From: Vibrionaceae bacterium
Lineage (GTDB): Bacteria; Pseudomonadota; Gammaproteobacteria; Enterobacterales; Vibrionaceae
Assembly: GCA_018222805.1 (NCBI GenBank)
Contig: JAAEZQ010000023.1
Coordinates: 1-52,151, forward strand
DNA length: 52,151 bases
Direction: 5' to 3'
Both the position numbers and the translations under genes were made by a program. This document shows positions 48,342 to 52,151 of the stretch, in pieces (the first letter of the stretch is position 1; each line of letters opens with the position of its first letter). The notes under the pieces are model-generated. The model was not told the origin of the DNA. It made no database searches and saw only the letters and a program-made list of their open reading frames with translations.

Positions 48342-49814
48342 TTAATTGAAACGTGTTACGACCAAAGAGTTTGAGCTTCGTAAAACGACTTCATTTTCTA
48401 GTCCTTGCTTTTCAGATGTCAAAACACCATCTAGGTCTGCATCTAGCTCAGGCTCTGAAGCCGCACCATTTGAGAAGAAGCTCATAAACGTTTTAGAGTC
48501 AATTGAGGCTACATCTCCAAGAACAACCACTGTACGATTAAAACTATCTGAAGTAGATGCCTTCAACTCATTAACAGCAGAAGATGGGAAGTTGTAGTAG
48601 TACAGTTCTGGCACAACGATAAAATCGGAAGCACTCTTGCTGAAAATACGATGTGTTACTTTGTAGTCACTAGAAGCAGAGAAATACGCGACTCGACTAA
48701 ACCCTTCTGTTGAAGAAGTTAAGCCCATATCTAAATCAATAACAGACTCGCGATTTCCTTGCTTTAATAAACTTGGCTTAGCATTTGGCAGGTTATCAAT
48801 ATTCAAATATGAACTAGGATCGACATCAATATCCCAGCTTGAAGAAATAGTTTCATTGAGCAGAGAATCCCAGCCATTAGTTGCACTTTGAGCTCTTGCC
48901 AAATACACCCAAGTTTCTTTATTCGGTGTACTAGGGCGATTGTACTCTCCGATAGACTTATCTAGCTCCAGTGCATCGTATACGTATCCATTTGCTACAA
49001 AGCCAATATGTAAAGAGTCATAATTATAACTTGAAGACGAAAAAATGTTTGAAGTGTTATCAGTAACTACCAGTGGGATCTCACCAGAACTCCATGACCC
49101 AATGCCGTACTGGTAAAGGGATTTATTATTTGAGCCGGAAGCATACTGGAACAATGCTGTCGGTTCACCTGTAATACCTGGTAGTTGTTCTGTTGGCAAC
49201 ATATCTGAATTTGGAGAAACAAACGTGTCAGTTTGTGAGACAAAATTGTAATCACCACCGCCTGATACTGCGTTTCTATATTCTAGATTCTTAAATGCGA
49301 AACCTTCTAAATTATTACCAGTAAAACACTTATTCAGAGAATCACGATTTAATGCAAAGGTTGTAGTACGAAGCTTTTTATCTTGTAAAAAACCTTTGGA
49401 GAAAGTGTTAACTCGAATTTCTCGCCCATTAAATTCAATCGCTTGAAAAGTAATGAAACCATCATCCGGAATATCTTCCAAATTGAATTGGAAACTATCA
49501 TTTGTTGGCTTAATTATGTCACCCGAGAGCTTTCCATCGGAATCAGAGTAGTAGCCTAATACATAGTTTGTTACCTGCTCTTTCGTCGCAGCACTGTAAG
49601 TCAAAACAGTTTTGTCACCGTTTTGAACCGTCTGACGATCGTAAATAGTACAACCTCTAGTAATAGCATCACTCTCTGTGAGGGTTGCTGGAACTGCGAA
49701 CTTAAAAGTAAATGCAGTTTTAGGCGCAGTACCACCGCCGCCACCACCGCCACCACATCCGACCATAAATCCCGAAATGATTGCCACTAACGGCAGTATT
49801 TTAAGCTGTTTCAT
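48342..49814 (-). CDS. Large lipoprotein of unknown function with a poly-glycine tether
   Basis: 490-residue protein. The signal peptide ends in a lipobox, GFMVGC, and the Cys is directly followed by eight glycines, suggesting a flexible tether to the outer membrane. The rest is beta-rich, Ser/Asn/Asp-rich and has no motif I recognise. Near the C terminus ELDADLDGVLTSEK resembles a calcium-binding DxDxDG loop, but the spacing to the final acidic residue is not canonical. GGAAG precedes the ATG. It has its own terminator and no obvious operon partner. Possibly a surface-exposed protein; no function can be given. Confidence 0.75.
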   Translation of the reverse strand: MKQLKILPLVAIISGFMVGCGGGGGGGGTAPKTAFTFKFAVPATLTESDAITRGCTIYDRQTVQNGDKTVLTYSAATKEQVTNYVLGYYSDSDGKLSGDIIKPTNDSFQFNLEDIPDDGFITFQAIEFNGREIRVNTFSKGFLQDKKLRTTTFALNRDSLNKCFTGNNLEGFAFKNLEYRNAVSGGGDYNFVSQTDTFVSPNSDMLPTEQLPGITGEPTALFQYASGSNNKSLYQYGIGSWSSGEIPLVVTDNTSNIFSSSSYNYDSLHIGFVANGYVYDALELDKSIGEYNRPSTPNKETWVYLARAQSATNGWDSLLNETISSSWDIDVDPSSYLNIDNLPNAKPSLLKQGNRESVIDLDMGLTSSTEGFSRVAYFSASSDYKVTHRIFSKSASDFIVVPELYYYNFPSSAVNELKASTSDSFNRTVVVLGDVASIDSKTFMSFFSNGAASEPELDADLDGVLTSEKQGLENEVVLRSSNSLVVTRFN

Positions 49815-50056
49815 GATTTCTTCCTAAACTGAGCGGCAATGATTAGCCAAAAACGTCTTCTTTCCCGGTTTAAGCAAGATTAAAGCCAGCTTTATATCCA
49901 CTTGATGAATGACTATATTTTACGTGCCACTAGTGTTATATCGTCTCGGCAATTTCTAGTTTTATGCAACTTGTGTAATGAAATTACGTCTTAATTAGCC
50001 CCATCATGCGTAGAACCGACACATTTTGTAGTTTTATTTCACATCGATTATTTAAA

Positions 50057-50070
50057 GTGATCTAAATCAA
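50057..50070 (+). promoter_or_regulatory. FNR-like site upstream of the DUF3360 gene
   Basis: GTGAT-CTAA-ATCAA matches the FNR consensus TTGAT-N4-ATCAA at 9 of 10 positions. Its centre is 41.5 bases before the start predicted from the -10 box at 50093-50098, the classical class II activation distance. Confidence 0.65.
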
Positions 50071-50089
50071 TCACCCGAAATGGCTATCT

Positions 50090-50098
50090 TGTTAGACT
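50090..50098 (+). promoter_or_regulatory. Predicted extended -10 element
   Basis: TG-T-TAGACT gives an extended -10 with a start near 50105. The -35 region is poor, as expected at an activator-dependent promoter. Confidence 0.45.
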
Positions 50099-50202
50099 CC
50101 AGCCACCATTTGAGGAAAATTTTGTGCCTCAACACAACAAGTTATTAGCTATGCTTAGGCGCAAGGTTAACGTGCAACAAATCTAATAATAGCTAGCATA
50201 GA

Positions 50203-50228
50203 GCGCACCGCTTAACGCGGAACAGCGC
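50203..50228 (+). promoter_or_regulatory. Nested hairpin in the DUF3360 leader
   Basis: GCGC (50203-50206) with GCGC (50225-50228) enclose CCGC (50208-50211) with GCGG (50217-50220). It is part of two imperfect repeats, TAGCTATGCTTAGGCGCA near 50147 and TAGCTAGCATAGAGCGCA near 50190, in the 167-base leader. Confidence 0.35.
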
Positions 50229-50271
50229 AACTTAGTTAAGAATTCATAACTTTAAAATATATGAGGAATCT

Positions 50272-51819
50272 ATGTCAGACGCAGTGAATAAAGTGCACTC
50301 TGATTCAGATATCGAGACCAAAAGCTACCGTGAGCTTCATCGTCCAGCATCTGAATTCGAAAGCCGTTCAGACTATCTAGACCACGAACTGCAAATCATG
50401 AAGCCACGTCGTTTTGGCTTAAACTTGCCGGGTCGTGATTTCCGTTTCGAGCTTGAAGATTTTGTTCCTGCGATTGCGGGTACTATAGGCATTATTGCAA
50501 TGTACTCTGCGGTAATGATGTCTTGGGCTGAAGGTTTAACCCAAGCCTGGGATCATGTGCATTTAACTAAAGAGTTTGCTATCGAAGTCGCTCGTGTAGA
50601 AATGCTTATCCCTGCACTCCTTTTCTGTGTCTTGGCCTCGGGCGTCTTTAATCCTAAAGCTAACCTAGCTGGTAACCATGGTCCGATGATTCCATTGATC
50701 GGTACTATTGCGCTTGCAGGTGCACACCCTCTCGCACTCGCCATCTTAATCGGTATCTTTGGCCTTCTACTCTCCTTTTTTAAAGGCGGCTCAAAACTCG
50801 TCAACCTCACTTCTGAAGGTACAGCCGGTGGATTGCTTATTTTCTTGGGCTTGACGGGCACAATCAGTCAAATCAACTCTATTCAATCTTGGGCGACAGG
50901 CCTGGAGTCAGCAGATGTGGTTGCTGGCAGCATGGGCTACGTTGGCTTTGTCGTGCTTGGTATCACTGTTGCGATTTATGCTTACCTTGCAAAAATCAAT
51001 AAACGCTGGTTGGCAATCCCTGTTTGTGCGTTTACAGGTCTGGCAATTGCTTTGGTTCTTGGTGCTGGCTTCGATATTAAATTCGAAACAGAGATGGGCC
51101 TGCCTAACCTAAACCCTGTTTACTGGTGGGGTAGCACAGAAGAAGGTTGGATGCTAGGTCTGCCAAATGCAGAACACTTCATCGCTTCTCTGCCATTCGC
51201 TATTCTTGCTGTTGCAATGTGGTCACCAGACTTCCTTGGTCACCGTATCTTCCAAGAAATGAACTACCCTCGTAAGACAGAAAAAGTACTGATGGACGTG
51301 GATGACACTATGACGATGTGTTCTTTCCGTCAAATGGTTGGTACTGCAGTCGGTGGTGGTAACATCACTTCATCTTGGGGTACTTACATGATCCCGGCAG
51401 CGATCGCGAAACGTCCGATTCCAGCTGGTGCTATTCTTCTTGGTCTAATCGTTATGACGGTAGCGATTCTTGGCTTCCCAATGGATGTGGCGGTATGGCC
51501 ACCTGTAATGCGCGTTGCTCTACTAGTTGGTGTATCTCTTCCTCTACTTGAAGCAGGTATGCAAATGGTTCGTGACACGAAAGATTCACAAGCAGCTGGT
51601 ATCTGTATCTTTGCATCGATTGTTGCTAACCCAGTACTAGCTTGGGCATTAACTATGTTCTTAGATAACAATGGCCTGATCGGTGATAAAGAGCGTGCAT
51701 CACGCTTGTCATTCATGGATAAGATTATTATTCCTGTGACTGTGTTTATTATCTGTTTGGTTGCTATGCTAGCAGTTGGTATGCTAGAAGCTCAATATGG
51801 ATTAAAAGCTTGGCTATAA
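50272..51819 (+). CDS. DUF3360 family membrane transporter
   Basis: 515-residue protein with a cytoplasmic N terminus of about 60 residues and then 10 to 12 hydrophobic segments. The family (DUF3360) is widespread in Vibrio and distantly resembles the SLC26/NCS2-type transporter fold: GNHGPMIPLIGTIALAGAHP, GSKLVNLTSEGTAGGLLIFL and AVGGGNITSSWGTYMIPAAI are the conserved blocks, with polar residues inside membrane segments. An FNR-like site lies upstream and pflB directly downstream, so an anaerobic anion (for example formate) transport role is plausible but unproven. TGAGGA precedes the ATG. Confidence 0.85.
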   Translation: MSDAVNKVHSDSDIETKSYRELHRPASEFESRSDYLDHELQIMKPRRFGLNLPGRDFRFELEDFVPAIAGTIGIIAMYSAVMMSWAEGLTQAWDHVHLTKEFAIEVARVEMLIPALLFCVLASGVFNPKANLAGNHGPMIPLIGTIALAGAHPLALAILIGIFGLLLSFFKGGSKLVNLTSEGTAGGLLIFLGLTGTISQINSIQSWATGLESADVVAGSMGYVGFVVLGITVAIYAYLAKINKRWLAIPVCAFTGLAIALVLGAGFDIKFETEMGLPNLNPVYWWGSTEEGWMLGLPNAEHFIASLPFAILAVAMWSPDFLGHRIFQEMNYPRKTEKVLMDVDDTMTMCSFRQMVGTAVGGGNITSSWGTYMIPAAIAKRPIPAGAILLGLIVMTVAILGFPMDVAVWPPVMRVALLVGVSLPLLEAGMQMVRDTKDSQAAGICIFASIVANPVLAWALTMFLDNNGLIGDKERASRLSFMDKIIIPVTVFIICLVAMLAVGMLEAQYGLKAWL

Positions 51820-51842
51820 TCCTTAACGCTTAAAAAAATGTG

Positions 51843-51872
51843 TGGGTAGCGCTTGTCGCTACCCCATTTTTA
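51843..51872 (+). terminator. DUF3360 gene terminator
   Basis: GGGTAGCG and CGCTACCC form an 8-bp stem around CTTGT, followed by CATTTTTAT. Confidence 0.88.
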
Positions 51873-51972
51873 TCCGAAAAGTTGAGCATTTATTGATTTA
51901 GTTTAAGGTTTACAAAAAAATTTTAGTTTAACCTGCAATTGTTGTTTCAAAAGGTAGACGTTTTAAGCAGTG

Positions 51973-52027
51973 ACAATATTTATAGTTTTGTGACCCAAAA
52001 TTGTGACTTTAAGACTATAAATATTGT
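51973..52027. promoter_or_regulatory. Perfect 14-base inverted repeat upstream of pflB
   Basis: ACAATATTTATAGT (51973-51986) and ACTATAAATATTGT (52014-52027) are perfect inverted copies around a 27-base spacer that holds TTGTGAC twice, at 51988 and 52001. This could be a large operator or a long RNA stem in the pflB control region. Confidence 0.6.
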
Positions 52028-52040
52028 TATTCATAAGAGT

Positions 52041-52103
52041 GTACTGTTCCCCTATTTTACTGGGGATAGCTGGCTCAACGGCGAAGCAGTACGTATTTTT
52101 TTC
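52041..52103 (+). promoter_or_regulatory. Terminator-like structure in the pflB leader
   Basis: GTACTG (52041-52046) and CAGTAC (52087-52092) enclose a second stem, CCCC (52049-52052) with GGGG (52062-52065). A run of seven T bases follows (52096-52102). It could attenuate pflB. Confidence 0.35.
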
Positions 52104-52124
52104 TACTAAAAAGGTAGGTATGTC

Positions 52125-52151
52125 ATGGCAGAGCAATTTGCTAAAGCTTGG
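52125..52151 (+). CDS. pflB: Formate acetyltransferase (pyruvate formate-lyase), first nine codons
   Basis: MAEQFAKAW is the start of Vibrio pyruvate formate-lyase as I know it, the glycyl-radical enzyme that cleaves pyruvate to formate and acetyl-CoA without oxygen. GGTAGG lies upstream. A competing ATG at 52120 is in another frame. Only nine codons are visible, so the call depends on these and on the context. Confidence 0.7.

Noticed and set aside
52120..52151. Alternative start ATG at 52120 (MSWQSNLL...)
   Set aside because: It is in a different frame; the ATG at 52125 gives the known Vibrio PflB N terminus.

Overview
The window looks like a stretch of the main chromosome of a Vibrio, probably of the Harveyi clade (V. 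parahaemolyticus / alginolyticus / campbellii-like). The evidence is the protein families themselves (gamma-proteobacterial MukFEB, TorR/TorD, TfoY, monomeric isocitrate dehydrogenase, DUF3360, a Vibrio-type porin) and local gene orders shared with enterobacteria: elyC / cmoM-mukF-mukE-mukB, topA / yciN, aat-bpt-infA / clpA-clpS / cspD, icd / rluE, and priC-rsmS(ybaM). I see no prophage, integron, CRISPR array, rRNA or tRNA. Almost all of it is core genome; the accessory-looking pieces are an alcohol/aldehyde oxidation cassette, a large orphan lipoprotein and short palindromic repeats.

Layout. 1-740: the end of a RimK-like ligase gene, then a 50-residue orphan protein with its own terminator. 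775-5385: an AlkJ-like GMC alcohol dehydrogenase and a coniferyl-type aldehyde dehydrogenase, divergent from an AraC-family regulator. 5468-12771: cmoM and the mukFEB condensin operon (minus strand), with elyC divergent. 13768-15391: torR and, divergently, torD. 15400-17900: purR behind a PurR-operator promoter with an early terminator, then tfoY behind a class I cyclic di-GMP riboswitch. 18080-19924: a TVP38-family membrane protein overlapping a DUF2007/zinc-finger gene, and an alpha/beta hydrolase. 20051-22730: glgC-glgA. 22731-23784: a 1 kb gene-free spacer carrying a MITE-like repeat. 23785-28435: topA, yciN and aroA. 28597-34572: a glycine-zipper protein, the N-degron genes aat-bpt, infA, clpA-clpS and cspD. 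34726-39866: icd, rluE, a DUF2057 protein and an outer-membrane porin. 40381-44887: dinG, a TSUP transporter, priC, rsmS and xthA. 44953-48081: a basic amino-acid ABC importer operon. 48342-51819: an orphan lipoprotein and a DUF3360 transporter. 52125 to the end: the first codons of pflB.

Several genes here work together. Aat and Bpt attach destabilising N-terminal residues to proteins, ClpS recognises those residues and ClpA unfolds the substrates for ClpP. MukF, MukE and MukB form one condensin. GlgC makes the ADP-glucose that GlgA polymerises. PurR, TorR, TfoY and the AraC-type protein are local regulators.

The points I would follow up first are the tfoY leader (15-bp inverted repeat, c-di-GMP aptamer, then hairpins that can hide the start region), the DUF3360 transporter next to pflB with an FNR-like site at the ideal distance from a predicted promoter, the 14-bp inverted repeat ahead of pflB, the PurR-controlled promoter with a terminator inside the purR leader, and a Fur-box-like site ahead of xthA.
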